64,000 bases of DNA from Candidatus Villigracilis vicinus. Its GTDB lineage: Bacteria > Chloroflexota > Anaerolineae > Anaerolineales > Villigracilaceae. The position numbers were made by a program, and so were the translations under genes. The notes beneath the pieces were generated by a model. It ran no database searches, had not been told where the DNA came from, and saw only the letters and a program-made list of their open reading frames with translations. Where the stretch lies: assembly GCA_016721315.1 (NCBI GenBank), contig JADKIL010000003.1:827560-891559 (forward strand). The letters run 5' to 3'. Of this stretch, positions 1 to 8,782 are shown in pieces. How positions within the stretch are numbered: the stretch's first letter is position 1; the number at the start of each line of letters is the position of its first letter.

Positions 1-252
1 CGTGCGGCACGCCCCATGGCAATGGCGCAGGCGCGTGAACTGGTCCACAGTTCGCAAATGGGGATCACCTACGGCACGATGGAAACCGTCAGCGCGATTA
101 TTTTTATCATTGTGCCGCCCATTGCCGGATTCATTTTCGAACGAGACCCGTTTATTATTTATCCGCTTGCGATCGGCTTGATCGTCATTTCTATTTTTGT
201 CAGTTATTTCTTCATGCCGCGCCAAGCATCCACTGTAAATCAGCTATCGTAA
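1..252 (+). CDS. MFS transporter, C-terminal end (partial)
   Basis: The reading frame is open from the first base of the window to a TAA at 250-252, so the start lies outside. About 83 residues remain. They contain two hydrophobic stretches, one around 'SAIIFIIVPPIAGFIF' and one around 'IYPLAIGLIVISIFVSYFF', separated by a short polar loop with Arg and Asp. The segment ends in a short polar tail. This is the layout of the last two helices of a major facilitator transporter. Substrate cannot be read from the fragment. The metallo-hydrolase gene starts 14 bases further on with its own ribosome binding site, so the two may be co-transcribed. Confidence 0.6.
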   Translation, partial: RAARPMAMAQARELVHSSQMGITYGTMETVSAIIFIIVPPIAGFIFERDPFIIYPLAIGLIVISIFVSYFFMPRQASTVNQLS

Positions 253-266
253 ATTGGAAGGTTCTT

Positions 267-902
267 ATGCTTGAAATCATTACGTTCACACTCGGTCCTG
301 CTTCGACCAATGCTTATCTGGTTGCTGACCCGAATACCAAAGAAGCCGTGGTCATTGACCCATCCTGGGATGGTCACATCATTTTAGGCGAAGCCCAAAA
401 GCGCGGATGGCGTATCGGTCACATGTGGTACACGCATGCACACTTCGATCATATCGGCGGTGCGGCGGCGATTGCGGATGCGCTCAACCCGCTTCCGCAT
501 GTGGCGCTTCACCCCGATGACCATGTCCTCTGGCGTGAGGGCGGCGGCGGTAAAAAATTTGGTTTGGATATAGACCCCGGTCCCGAACCGACCATTGACC
601 TGGTCCACGGCATGAAGATGAAACTCGGCTCGAACGAATTCGAAGTCCGCTTCACGCCCGGTCACACCCGCGGACATTGCGTGTTGTATGTCGCGAAAGA
701 AAATATCTGTTTTTGCGGTGACCTGATCTTCAATGAAAGCGTCGGGCGTACCGACCTGCCCGGTGGTGATTTTGCAATACTTGAAAAAAGCATCCGCGAA
801 CAGATCTACAGCATGCCTGATGAGACGATTTTGTTATCGGGGCATGGTCCGCAAACGACGGTTGGGCATGAGAAACAATTCAATCCATTCGTGAGTGAGT
901 AA
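267..902 (+). CDS. MBL-fold metallo-hydrolase (glyoxalase II-like)
   Basis: This 211-residue protein is a metallo-beta-lactamase-fold hydrolase. The metal-binding motif T-H-A-H-F-D-H lies at residues 56-62 (ligands H57, H59, D61, H62). A further His follows in 'TPGHTRGH' near 132, the bridging Asp in 'FCGDLIF', and a last His in 'LSGHGP'. The length and layout fit small glyoxalase II-like thioester hydrolases, which act in the cytoplasm and typically bind two zinc or iron ions. The physiological substrate is not determined by sequence. The ATG at 267 is preceded by GGAAGG at good spacing. The G-rich tract begins just after the stop codon. Confidence 0.88.
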   Translation: MLEIITFTLGPASTNAYLVADPNTKEAVVIDPSWDGHIILGEAQKRGWRIGHMWYTHAHFDHIGGAAAIADALNPLPHVALHPDDHVLWREGGGGKKFGLDIDPGPEPTIDLVHGMKMKLGSNEFEVRFTPGHTRGHCVLYVAKENICFCGDLIFNESVGRTDLPGGDFAILEKSIREQIYSMPDETILLSGHGPQTTVGHEKQFNPFVSE

Positions 903-903
903 A

Positions 904-1520
<617 letters not shown>

Positions 1521-1525
1521 GTAAA

Positions 1526-1554
1526 GCGTTGGAGAATTCTCCAACGCCTTTTTT
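1526..1554. terminator. Rho-independent terminator between convergent genes
   Basis: A perfect 9-bp stem (GCGTTGGAG / CTCCAACGC, loop AATT) is followed by C and six T on the plus strand. On the minus strand a weaker T run follows. It lies between the plus-strand hydrolase and the minus-strand cupin gene and probably serves both. Confidence 0.8.
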
Positions 1555-1558
1555 GAAA

Positions 1559-1882
1559 TTATGCTCTTATCATCGTCAGCAGCATCTTGAATTTTTTGGT
1601 GGCTTTGAGGGCATGCGGCTCATTCGCGGGCATGATGATGGCATCACCTGTGTTCAATCGGAACGGTATGCCGGAAATGGTCACTTCCGCTTCACCTTCA
1701 ATTATGTGAACAAGCGCATCAAAGGGGGCAGTATGTTCGCTCAAACCTTGATTAATATCGAAGGCGAAAAGGGTAACATTGCCCGCGTCCGCTTTGGTGA
1801 TCTGGCGGCTGACGACGGAGCCTTCTTGATAATTAACCATTTCAGCGATGTGCAAGATCTGTGATGTAGGGGCAGTGGACAT
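1559..1882 (-). CDS. Cupin-domain protein
   Basis: A 107-residue single-domain cupin. The first cupin motif region is visible around 'GLSEHTAPFDALVHIIEGEAEV' (residues about 46-67) and the second around 'LNTGDAIIMPANEPHALKA' near 76-94, giving the G-D-x-x-x-x-P-x-x-x-x-H signature. Such small proteins bind a metal in a beta barrel and are often sensors or isomerase-like enzymes; the specific role here is unknown. The ATG at 1882 is preceded on the minus strand by GGAGAAA. A 16-bp-armed palindrome lies immediately upstream and could be an operator or the end of the preceding MFS transcript. Confidence 0.8.
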   Translation of the reverse strand: MSTAPTSQILHIAEMVNYQEGSVVSRQITKADAGNVTLFAFDINQGLSEHTAPFDALVHIIEGEAEVTISGIPFRLNTGDAIIMPANEPHALKATKKFKMLLTMIRA

Positions 1883-1897
1883 GAGGTTTCTCCAATT

Positions 1898-1930
1898 AGG
1901 TGACTGTCACTTTCAAAGTGACAGTCACCT
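1898..1930. repeat. Long perfect inverted repeat upstream of the cupin gene
   Basis: Arms AGGTGACTGTCACTTT (1898-1913) and its exact complement (1915-1930) are separated by one base. Within each arm GTGAC-TGTCAC is itself partly palindromic. It lies between the MFS gene end and the cupin start. No clear T run follows on the minus strand, so it may be a REP-like element or operator instead of a simple terminator. Confidence 0.6.
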
Positions 1931-1937
1931 TGCTGTT

Positions 1938-3152
1938 TTATTTTTCTTCCGGCGGTTTGACCTGGCTAAACTCGCGCCAGAGCAAAAGGTCGTAGACGAT
2001 CTTTAACCCACCGCAAATAAAGAATGGTGCGCTAAATAGGGCGGGAATGCTGAACATAATTCCTGTAAGGGCTGGGGATAGCGACGCGCCCACCGAGCGC
2101 GCGATGGCGGTCACACCTGCAGCGGCGGAGCGTTCGTCTGGCGCCACAACAGCCATCGTGTAGGATTGACGCGTGGGCACATCCATTTGAGAGATACTGA
2201 AGCGCAGAAGCAGAATCCCGATGGCGAGAGGCAGGGAAGGCATCAGCGGGACGAGGATCAAAAGGATGTTGGATGGGATGTGCGTGAAGACCATCGTGTT
2301 GATCAAGCCGAATTTCTCTGCGACCTTGACGGCGAGCAGGGATGAGATGCCCGCGAGAATGTTTGCACCGAAGAAGATGCTGCCGAGGATGCCAGAGTCC
2401 ACACCGAATTTGACGTGGAACCAATAGGCGATCATGCTTTGGACAATGAGTCCACCTGCGAAGGCATCCAGCGCGAAGAAGGCACTGAGCTTGAATACGA
2501 CATTGCGCGATTGGTGCAAGCCGAGAACTTTTTTGGTTTCACTTGCCTGGCTGTGAACTTCAATGGCAGGGGAAAGTTGTAAAAATATAATCGCAATGAG
2601 CAAGCCGCCGATCGCGTACCCAGTCAGGATGTAACGATACGCGTCCACTGCAGACCAGCCAGCGGATTGCAGCCATTGAGCCAGCCAGCCGCCAGTCAAT
2701 GCGCCGAGGGCAGTGGAGAAGGATCCGGCAAGGTTATACCAGGCGAAGACCTTCGTACGAAGTTTATCGGGCAGAAGCTGACTTAACCCCGCCTGTTCCA
2801 CTGAAAGGAAGGGACCGATCTCGTTGCCGCTTGGGCTGATAACCCCAATGATGGCGGCGATCATCAGGACAACGATATTGTTCGTCATCAAAAATATGAT
2901 GCCCGCGCCGAGCATCAGCAAGGCACCGATGATAAGCGTTTTCTTGCGACCAAAACCATCGGCATGCGTGGTGAGCCAGAGAGAGATGCCTGCGTCACCA
3001 GCGAGGGTGAAAGTGAAGAGCAAGCCTGCTTGCTGCTCCGTCAACCCCACTTCAGAGAGATACAGTACAAGGACTACGGATAAAAATCCGTAGCAGAACA
3101 TGCGAATGATGCGTGTGGTGAAGAGCAGGGGGGTATCCAGTGTGATAGGCAT
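1938..3152 (-). CDS. MFS transporter
   Basis: A 404-residue, highly hydrophobic protein with about 12 membrane helices, typical MFS length. The loop 2-3 signature is visible as 'DGFGRKKTLIIGALLMLGAG' around residues 65-84, matching the G-x-x-x-D-x-x-G-R-(R/K) consensus. A second related segment occurs after the central loop (about 190-215). These features fit a proton-coupled exporter of the drug-efflux type, but the substrate cannot be inferred. The start at 3152 lies one base after the stop of the upstream lipoprotein gene, so the two are very likely translated from one mRNA. Confidence 0.85.
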   Translation of the reverse strand: MPITLDTPLLFTTRIIRMFCYGFLSVVLVLYLSEVGLTEQQAGLLFTFTLAGDAGISLWLTTHADGFGRKKTLIIGALLMLGAGIIFLMTNNIVVLMIAAIIGVISPSGNEIGPFLSVEQAGLSQLLPDKLRTKVFAWYNLAGSFSTALGALTGGWLAQWLQSAGWSAVDAYRYILTGYAIGGLLIAIIFLQLSPAIEVHSQASETKKVLGLHQSRNVVFKLSAFFALDAFAGGLIVQSMIAYWFHVKFGVDSGILGSIFFGANILAGISSLLAVKVAEKFGLINTMVFTHIPSNILLILVPLMPSLPLAIGILLLRFSISQMDVPTRQSYTMAVVAPDERSAAAGVTAIARSVGASLSPALTGIMFSIPALFSAPFFICGGLKIVYDLLLWREFSQVKPPEEK

Positions 3153-3153
3153 A

Positions 3154-3996
3154 TTATTGCCCGGAAAAAAGAAGGCTGCGATCTGGATTAATAATACTTT
3201 GCAGAGCAGAAGCGGGGATCACCACCACCTGCGGACCGGCAGCGTATGGCGCAACTTGATATTCATCGAACGTAATGACCAGTCCTTCTTTAGAGATATT
3301 CCAGCGGGTATAGTTTTCAGGCAGCGGGTCGGCACCCACTGCAAACCCATCGAAGCCGATGTCGCGGGCGCTGAGTTCAGCTTTGCAGAAATCCGAAATG
3401 ACTTGCAGGTAGTTTGAATCAGGACTGAAAAGTTCAGCCAGAGGGATTTCCCTGCCTTGATCGAGGTTGTAGTTAATGGTGACACTGTAATGGCTTGGAT
3501 GTGCCGAGCCGTCGAAATACAGGGAAATATCGTACTTGATACCCCAGTAATCCTGTTTTTGTCCAACCAGGGTGTATTGCAGGTCGAACGAACTTCCTGC
3601 GTTGATGGGGTCCAGCGGGGCAATGGTCAGAATGCTGTCACGAAATATGCTGATCTCTTTTTCTGCGATCTGTCTGAGTAAAGTGTTGAAGTTCGTTACA
3701 CGAATATCATCTGATCCTTGCAGGTAGGGAATTTGTGCGGTGAAGGTATATGGAGGGGCATCGCCTTTTTCGCTGAACGGCTCGGCATTCAGGGATAGTG
3801 TTTCGCTCGATTGCGGGGAGGGCGCCGCTGCGGTGAAAGTGGGAATGGGCGTGAACGTAACTGCTGCTTGCGGCTGAGAAACAACCTCCGTGACCCCGGC
3901 AGAGGCGGGCACTTGAGTTGTGGGCGGGGTCATCAAACTGCAAGCAAAGGTGGTCAACAAAAGAAGGATCCAAACGAAATAGTTTTTATTTTTCAC
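3154..3996 (-). CDS. DUF3298-domain lipoprotein
   Basis: A 280-residue lipoprotein. A signal peptide ends in a lipobox (TFAC, Cys at about 19), followed by a Thr/Pro/Ser-rich linker to about residue 65. The folded part has features of DUF3298 with an N-terminal PdaC-like segment: an early beta region, then 'YSVTINYNLDQGREIPLAELF' and near the C-terminus 'EGLVITFDEYQVAPYAAGPQ', a typical DUF3298 ending. This domain is found in RsiV-like anti-sigma factors and in surface lipoproteins. No sigma gene is adjacent. It is coupled to the MFS gene downstream. Confidence 0.75.
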   Translation of the reverse strand: MKNKNYFVWILLLLTTFACSLMTPPTTQVPASAGVTEVVSQPQAAVTFTPIPTFTAAAPSPQSSETLSLNAEPFSEKGDAPPYTFTAQIPYLQGSDDIRVTNFNTLLRQIAEKEISIFRDSILTIAPLDPINAGSSFDLQYTLVGQKQDYWGIKYDISLYFDGSAHPSHYSVTINYNLDQGREIPLAELFSPDSNYLQVISDFCKAELSARDIGFDGFAVGADPLPENYTRWNISKEGLVITFDEYQVAPYAAGPQVVVIPASALQSIINPDRSLLFSGQ

Positions 3997-4108
3997 AGTG
4001 ACTCCTTAGTAGAGTAGGATTCTATCCCGAAAGCGAAGTTCTGACTCGCTTTGTGTGTTGGCTGCGCATTCTTGATGGAGGGAGTTATCAAGTAAAATAC
4101 AACCGCTT

Positions 4109-4834
4109 ATGAAAGAATACATTTACTCACGCAACGCCGTCCATGAAGCCCTGCGTGCCAAACGCAGGCAGATCTTTTCGATTGACATTGCCGAAGGGGC
4201 GCAAGAGAAGGGCACCCTGGCTGAGATCGTCAAGCTTGCCGGGCAGCAAAAGGTCAAGGTCAACCGTGTGCCGCGCGGTAAGCTCGATAAGGTGCACCAG
4301 AATCATCAGGGAGTGATCGCTGAAGTCAGCAGCTACCCGTATTCGGACTTGGTCGATATTCTGGATGGCATCAAGGATGAACCGCCGTTCATCCTCATCC
4401 TCGACTCTTTGCAAGACCCGCAGAACTTTGGCACACTCATTCGTACTGCCGAAGCGGTGGGCGTGCATGGCATCATCATTCCGCTGGCACGCGCGGTGGA
4501 AGTGACACCATCCGCGGTGAATGCTTCTTCGGGGGCGAGCGAGCATATGCTCATTGCCAAGTCGAATCTTTCGCAGGCGATGGATGCGCTTCGAGATGCA
4601 GACGTCTGGCTGGTAGGCTTGGACCAAGCCGGGGCGGAGGTGGAGGCGAATTCCCGTCATCTCAAAGGTGCATTGGGATTGGTCGTTGGCTCAGAGGGGG
4701 AAGGTCTGCATGATCTCACACGCAAGAAGTGTGACATCGTTTTGAAATTGCCGATGAAGGGCAGCATCGAATCATTAAATGCGGCTGTGGCGGGGTCGGT
4801 GGCGTTGTATTTGGCTTATCTGAATAGAAAATAA
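4109..4834 (+). CDS. rlmB: 23S rRNA (guanosine-2'-O-)-methyltransferase RlmB
   Basis: A 241-residue SPOUT methyltransferase of the TrmH family. An N-terminal substrate-binding domain (about 1-75, starting 'YIYSRNAVHEALRAKRR') precedes the knotted catalytic domain. Motif 1 is 'NFGTLIRTAEAVGVHGIIIP' near 110-129, motif 2 'LVVGSEGEGL' near 192-201 and motif 3 'LNAAVAGSVALYLAYL' near the C-terminus. RlmB methylates the ribose of G2251 in the 23S rRNA peptidyl-transferase loop with S-adenosylmethionine. A TAAAAT box at 4093-4098 lies only ten bases before the ATG and no Shine-Dalgarno is evident, which hints at a leaderless or near-leaderless message. A closely related tRNA or rRNA 2'-O-methyltransferase is the alternative. 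Confidence 0.88.
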   Translation: MKEYIYSRNAVHEALRAKRRQIFSIDIAEGAQEKGTLAEIVKLAGQQKVKVNRVPRGKLDKVHQNHQGVIAEVSSYPYSDLVDILDGIKDEPPFILILDSLQDPQNFGTLIRTAEAVGVHGIIIPLARAVEVTPSAVNASSGASEHMLIAKSNLSQAMDALRDADVWLVGLDQAGAEVEANSRHLKGALGLVVGSEGEGLHDLTRKKCDIVLKLPMKGSIESLNAAVAGSVALYLAYLNRK

Positions 4835-4837
4835 TGT

Positions 4838-4865
4838 GTAGGGGCGACTCGCGAGTCGCCCCTAC
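4838..4865. repeat. 28-bp perfect palindrome (GTAGGGGCG family)
   Basis: GTAGGGGCGACTCG is followed directly by its exact reverse complement. It lies between rlmB and the GH1 gene. A second member with a different centre (GGATC in place of GACTC) is at 20384-20411, so this is a dispersed REP-like family and not a gene-specific site. It can fold into a strong hairpin. Confidence 0.7.
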
Positions 4866-4883
4866 TATAATGTGGAGAACAAC

Positions 4884-6209
4884 ATGCCTCAAGGAACATA
4901 TCATTTTCCAAAAGGATTTTTATGGGGGACGGCGACGGCCTCTCATCAGGTGGAAGGCGGCAACACGAACAACAACTGGCACGCGTGGGAAGAAGCCGGG
5001 CATACGGTGCATAAATCAGGTCTCGCTGCCGATTGGTGGAATGGACGCTGGCGCGAGGACTTTGACCGCGCTGCCGAAACGGGACAGAACGCGCATCGCT
5101 TGTCGATCGAATGGAGCCGTGTGCAGCCAACACCGGATAAATGGGATGAGGAAGCCATCGAAAAATACCGCCTCATGCTGCGAGGACTGCGGGAACGCAA
5201 TATGACAGCTTTGGTGACGCTGCATCATTTCACTGAACCGTTATGGGTGACAGAACGCGGCGCATGGGAAACAGAAGCCATCGTGCCGTTGTTCGAGAAG
5301 TACGTCCGCAAGATGGTGGACGCGTTAAAGGAATACACCAATCTGTGGGTGACGATCAACGAGCCGAATGTGTATGCCTTGAGTGGTTATGCGGTGGGAG
5401 CCTTCCCGCCTGGAAAAAGGATCTAAAAACTTTCGATGCAGGTTCTCGCCAACATGCTGCGCGGACATGCCGCCGCTTATCGCGCCATTCATGAATTGCA
5501 ACCCGAGTCTCGCGTGGGCTATGCTTTGCACTTCCGCCCGATGGTGCCGCGCACCGGCTGGAATCCGTTGGATCGACTCATGCGTAACATCCGCTATGAG
5601 GGAGTCAACATGGGCTTCCCAACCGGTATTTCAACGGGCGTGATGAAAACTCCGTTGGGCAATTTCAACATTCCCGAAGCCAAAGGCACGCAGGATTATC
5701 TCGGTTTGAATTACTACTCGGTGGATACGGTCTGGTTTGACCTTGCCAAAGCGGGTGAGATGTTTTCAAATAGCGGATACCCCAAAAATGCCGATATGAG
5801 CGACACGAATTTCCTCGCGAACATTCCTGAGGGAATTTACGACTCGGTCAAGTGGATCGTGCGCACCTACCCGAACCTGCCCATCATCATCACCGAGAAC
5901 GGCGTGGAAGATTATGACGATCATATGCGTCCGCGTTATCTGGCGCAGCATTTGCATCAGGTCTGGCGGACGGTCAATTTCAACTGGCCCGTGAAGGGAT
6001 ATTTCCACTGGTCACTGGTGGATAATTTTGAATGGGAGCGCGGCTGGACTCAGCGCTTCGGTCTGTGGGGCTTGGATGTGGATACACAAAAGAGAATCCG
6101 CCGCCCGTCTGTAGATTTTTATGCGGAGATCTGCAAAGAGAATGGGATTTCCAGCGAGATGGTGCAGAAGTATTGCCCCGAAGTGTTTGAGAAGTTGTTT
6201 CCTTCATAA
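4884..6209 (+). pseudogene. GH1 family beta-glycosidase, interrupted by an in-frame stop
   Basis: The gene encodes a family 1 glycoside hydrolase of about 441 codons. The start motif is 'FPKGFLWGTATASHQVEGG', the acid/base Glu lies in 'TINEPN' (about residue 160) and the nucleophile in 'IITENG' (about 338). The usual 'GYFHWSLVDNFEWERGW' C-terminal signature is present. ATG 4884 follows GGAGA at 4874-4878; a GTG at 4872 is an alternative. A TAA at 5424-5426 interrupts the frame. The family consensus PPGKKDLKTSMQVLANMLR is recovered if one A is added to the A5 run at 5414-5418 and one T removed near 5431-5433. Two compensating homopolymer errors are therefore likelier than a true nonsense mutation. 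The enzyme would hydrolyse beta-glucosides or related sugars in the cytoplasm. Confidence 0.85.
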
Positions 6210-6220
6210 GTTTTATTAAT

Positions 6221-6335
6221 GTCACCCTGAGCGGAGCGACACATGCACCGCGTTGCGGATGCAGTGCGGTGAGGGTCTCTACCTATGGTGTCAGAGACTC
6301 TTCGGTCGCGAAGAGCACGCTCCCTCAGAGTGACA
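6221..6335. repeat. REP-like intergenic repeat (GTCACCCTGAGC family)
   Basis: This gene-free stretch begins GTCACCCTGAGCGGAGCGAC and ends with AGAGACTCTTCGGTCGCG and CTCAGAGTGACAT, so its ends are complementary. It contains an inner GC-rich hairpin. The same phrases recur at 18541-18632 (GTCATTCTGAGCGATAGCGA ... GAGACCCTTCG ... GGCTCAGGGTGAC), which marks a dispersed element. Confidence 0.6.
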
Positions 6336-6344
6336 TAGCGATAT

Positions 6345-7247
6345 TCACAAAATATAGGGCGGACTGGTGAGCAGGTAATTCTCAAATTTCCCAAACGGTT
6401 TTTCAGACATGATCGAGCCGAGGAAGCCTTCGAGGCGGTATCCGCGTTTGAGCAGGTGACCGATGGCGCTGGAGTTGATGGTGGGTACTTCGAACCCCAC
6501 GGCTGCCGCGCCTAGTTTGTAGGCTTCATTTTCAGCGTGTGCAAGGATGGCGGGGAAATCATCCTTCTCAAGCACTGCAAACGGACCATAATAATCACGC
6601 TTGATATAACCATAGCCAACCATCTGACCGCCGCGCTTGTAAAAGTACAGGCTGCGGTCGTTGGATAAGAATTGGTGGTCCACGTCGCGGCGGAAGCCGA
6701 GGATCGAGAGGTCGATCCTGCCCAAGTCTTCGAGAGAGGCGGGCGAAGCGTCTGCCAAGTCGATGACAAGATCCGTTTCCACTTTCTGCGCTTCGGGCGT
6801 GCGTTCAAAATAAAATTCGGTCATGAAGGGATACACACCCGACTTAAGATAACGAGCCTGAGCGCGGATATCGGGCGTGGCGATGATGGTACGATGCGGT
6901 ACATCGTCAGGGAAGGCGCGTTGGATCAACTCCCTGCCCACACCCGCGGACTGGCTGCCCGGCAAGACGAAGAACTCGGTCAACTCGCGATGATTGCCGC
7001 GCAAAATGCTGCGGGCATAACCAATGGCTTCGCCGTCTTTTTCTGCGATCCAAAAGTTATCACTGGTGTTGGCGAGATGATCCCAAAACGGTTTGCGGGT
7101 CTCCCACAACTTTTCGCGAGTCTCCGGGTCGTTGGCTCCGGTAATGGCTTGCACGCCGCTGCGCTTGCTAAAATCTTCGAGCGCGGCGCGGCAAATATTG
7201 AACGAGGTGAAGTTATCTTCAAGGGTGGCGCGACGATATGTGATCAT
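6345..7247 (-). CDS. GNAT-family N-acetyltransferase, probably tandem domains
   Basis: A protein of 300 residues if started at ATG 7247 (MITYRRATLEDN), which begins with a typical first GNAT strand. The first domain runs to about 145 and contains 'FVLPGSQSAGVGRELIQRAFP', matching the acetyl-CoA-binding R/Q-x-x-G-x-G/A motif. The second half (about 150-290) resembles a degenerate second GNAT fold ('AVGFEVPTINSSAIGHLLKRGYRLEGF'). Such proteins transfer acetyl from acetyl-CoA to an amine; the substrate is unknown. A longer in-frame start 42 bases upstream has no homology support and would approach the AlkD-like gene end. Confidence 0.75.
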   Translation of the reverse strand: MITYRRATLEDNFTSFNICRAALEDFSKRSGVQAITGANDPETREKLWETRKPFWDHLANTSDNFWIAEKDGEAIGYARSILRGNHRELTEFFVLPGSQSAGVGRELIQRAFPDDVPHRTIIATPDIRAQARYLKSGVYPFMTEFYFERTPEAQKVETDLVIDLADASPASLEDLGRIDLSILGFRRDVDHQFLSNDRSLYFYKRGGQMVGYGYIKRDYYGPFAVLEKDDFPAILAHAENEAYKLGAAAVGFEVPTINSSAIGHLLKRGYRLEGFLGSIMSEKPFGKFENYLLTSPPYIL

Positions 7248-7263
7248 ATGCGGATTGTAGCAT

Positions 7264-8024
7264 TTATTTAGTGGCTCTTCGCAACTCACGCAATCTTGCC
7301 AGTTCTTTGGCGTTCAATCGCTCAACGGCTCGCGAAAAGGCAGGCGCACTTAATCTACCTGCGTGCGTTTGCAAGTATTTGATAACCTCGCTTTGATACA
7401 CCTGTCGCATCTCGCGCAAAACCCAGCCCACGGCAGTTTGCACATAATAGCGTTCGTCATCCAGACAGTTCGTCACCAACGGTAGGACCTTTTTCAACGG
7501 CATAAAGACAGCGTTCTTGCCGCTGTAATGGATGAGACTGACCAAAGACATGCGCCTCAACCACTCACCTTCGGCTTGATTCCACTCTACAAGCTGGGGA
7601 TATACTTCTTTTTGGTTGCTCTCTAAAACGCGCGAATAGATGGCGCTTAGTCCGTCACTATGACACCAATTGTCGACGCGTGGAGACCAGCCCTTGACGA
7701 CAGACCATAATTTTTTAGGGACTTGTTTTTTCACAATCGGGAGATAGTATTCCAGCGCGGCAAAAAGCACGTCACCGTATGGCGAGGTTTTCCAGAGCGC
7801 ATCCCACACTTCTAATACTTGTTCTTCTGGTAATTTATAAAAGAGAATCCTTGTTTGACCCTGCGCCTTAACGCAGGGAATTTTATGCCAAGATGCTTGA
7901 GCTTCGAGCCGCGGTCTTGCTGCACCGCTTTGCCAAAGGCAGGGTTGCCGATGGCGGTCAGTGCTTTGACGACTTCGCTATGATATTTTTTTGTTTGTGG
8001 GTGGTTTATTTTCAAGGTCGTCAT
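7264..8024 (-). pseudogene. DNA alkylation repair protein (AlkD-like), frameshifted
   Basis: Two minus-strand frames together give one AlkD-like HEAT-repeat protein of about 253 residues. The N-terminal part (8024-7812) ends early after 'RVKQGFSF'. The rest (from about 7840 to 7264) is in another frame and carries 'YKLPEEQVLEVWDALWKTSP' and later 'ERYYVQTAVGWVLREM', a typical AlkD segment. Adding one T to the T4 run (A4 at 7839-7842 on the plus strand) joins them perfectly. The family removes bulky or charged alkylated bases by HEAT-repeat wrapping of DNA. The gene is probably intact in the organism. Confidence 0.75.
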
Positions 8025-8070
8025 AATCTTTTGTTGACGGGATTATAAGCCTTTACTTTGTAACAGAATC

Positions 8071-8105
8071 AAAACAGGACTACGTTTCATTCACAGTCCT
8101 GTTTT
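8071..8105. terminator. Bidirectional rho-independent terminator
   Basis: The stem AAAACAGGACT (8071-8081) pairs with AGTCCTGTTTT (8095-8105), with T runs at the ends in both directions. It lies just after the vapC stop codon on the minus strand and ends the vapBC transcript before the AlkD-like gene. Confidence 0.75.
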
Positions 8106-8107
8106 TG

Positions 8108-8503
8108 TTATGGATGGATTACTCGTAGACCTAGGTGTTTTTCGTACCCATCAAAGTCGTTATCATTATGCAATAGCTCATGTTCGTTTTCGATGCAGAA
8201 GGTGGCAATTAAGCTATCGATTGTTTTTCGGACAGTAATACCTTTTTGCCTAAGAAAACGATAATTTCTTGCACTTTGTACGGCAAGAGCAGTATCTACC
8301 ATGTTTGCCTGGGTGAATCTACCCAATGTGCGGCGTACTGTTTCGAAATCTGGATCATGGCGAAAGCCTTGTAATATTTCTGTGAGGATTAAGTCGCCAA
8401 TCAAGATGGGGGTCGCATCCAATACGTTATGAAGAAAGTTGGTTTGTGGATTTTCCACACCGTTGAAATAATCCACCCAAACGCTTGTATCAACAACCAG
8501 CAT
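8108..8503 (-). CDS. vapC: PIN-domain ribonuclease toxin VapC
   Basis: A 131-residue PIN-domain protein with the acidic residues expected for a Mg-dependent ribonuclease: D5 in 'VVDTSVWVDYF', E42 in 'LTEILQGF', D96 in 'TIDSLIATFC' and a fourth Asp in 'HNDNDFDGY'. Length and motif order are standard for VapC toxins, which usually cleave tRNA or rRNA. The gene starts two bases after the stop of a VapB-type antitoxin gene, the usual order for this operon type. The target RNA cannot be inferred. Confidence 0.92.
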   Translation of the reverse strand: MLVVDTSVWVDYFNGVENPQTNFLHNVLDATPILIGDLILTEILQGFRHDPDFETVRRTLGRFTQANMVDTALAVQSARNYRFLRQKGITVRKTIDSLIATFCIENEHELLHNDNDFDGYEKHLGLRVIHP

Positions 8504-8505
8504 GA

Positions 8506-8712
8506 CTATTGAACCTTTACTCTTGATTGGCGTTGGTCACCCAAGTTGCCATCCCACGGCAATTTACCCCGCAAGGATCGGACTTCGCCCTGCTCATTCA
8601 ATAGAATCAAAAGGCGCAAAGCTTCATGCACCACTTCCCGTTTGGTTTTGATGCCTGTCAATTTTTGGGCACGTTCTATCAATTTATCGTCAAGCACAAT
8701 GTTCGTTCGCAT
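8506..8712 (-). CDS. vapB: VapB-type antitoxin
   Basis: A 68-residue protein starting 'MRTNIVLDDKLIERAQKLTG', the ribbon-helix-helix-like N-terminus of VapB antitoxins of the DUF2191 group. 'KTKREVVHEALRLLI' is the second helix pair, and a C-terminal tail with 'LPWDGNL' is the usual toxin-inhibiting extension. VapB neutralises VapC and represses the shared promoter. ATG 8712 follows AAGGA at good spacing. A TATAAT box on the minus strand (8759-8754) and an imperfect inverted repeat lie upstream. Confidence 0.9.
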   Translation of the reverse strand: MRTNIVLDDKLIERAQKLTGIKTKREVVHEALRLLILLNEQGEVRSLRGKLPWDGNLGDQRQSRVKVQ

Positions 8713-8729
8713 GGCAGATCCTTTCGTGT

Positions 8730-8760
8730 GTATAAAAACTGATAATTATGTGTATTATAC
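8730..8760 (-). promoter_or_regulatory. vapBC promoter with possible operator
   Basis: On the minus strand TATAAT occupies 8759-8754, about 40 bases before the vapB start. It lies in an AT-rich inverted repeat with arms GTATAA (8730-8735) and TTATAC (8755-8760). VapB proteins usually autoregulate by binding such dyads. The operator role is an inference. Confidence 0.4.
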
Positions 8761-8782
8761 ATCAACTTCCAGACCTGATGGA

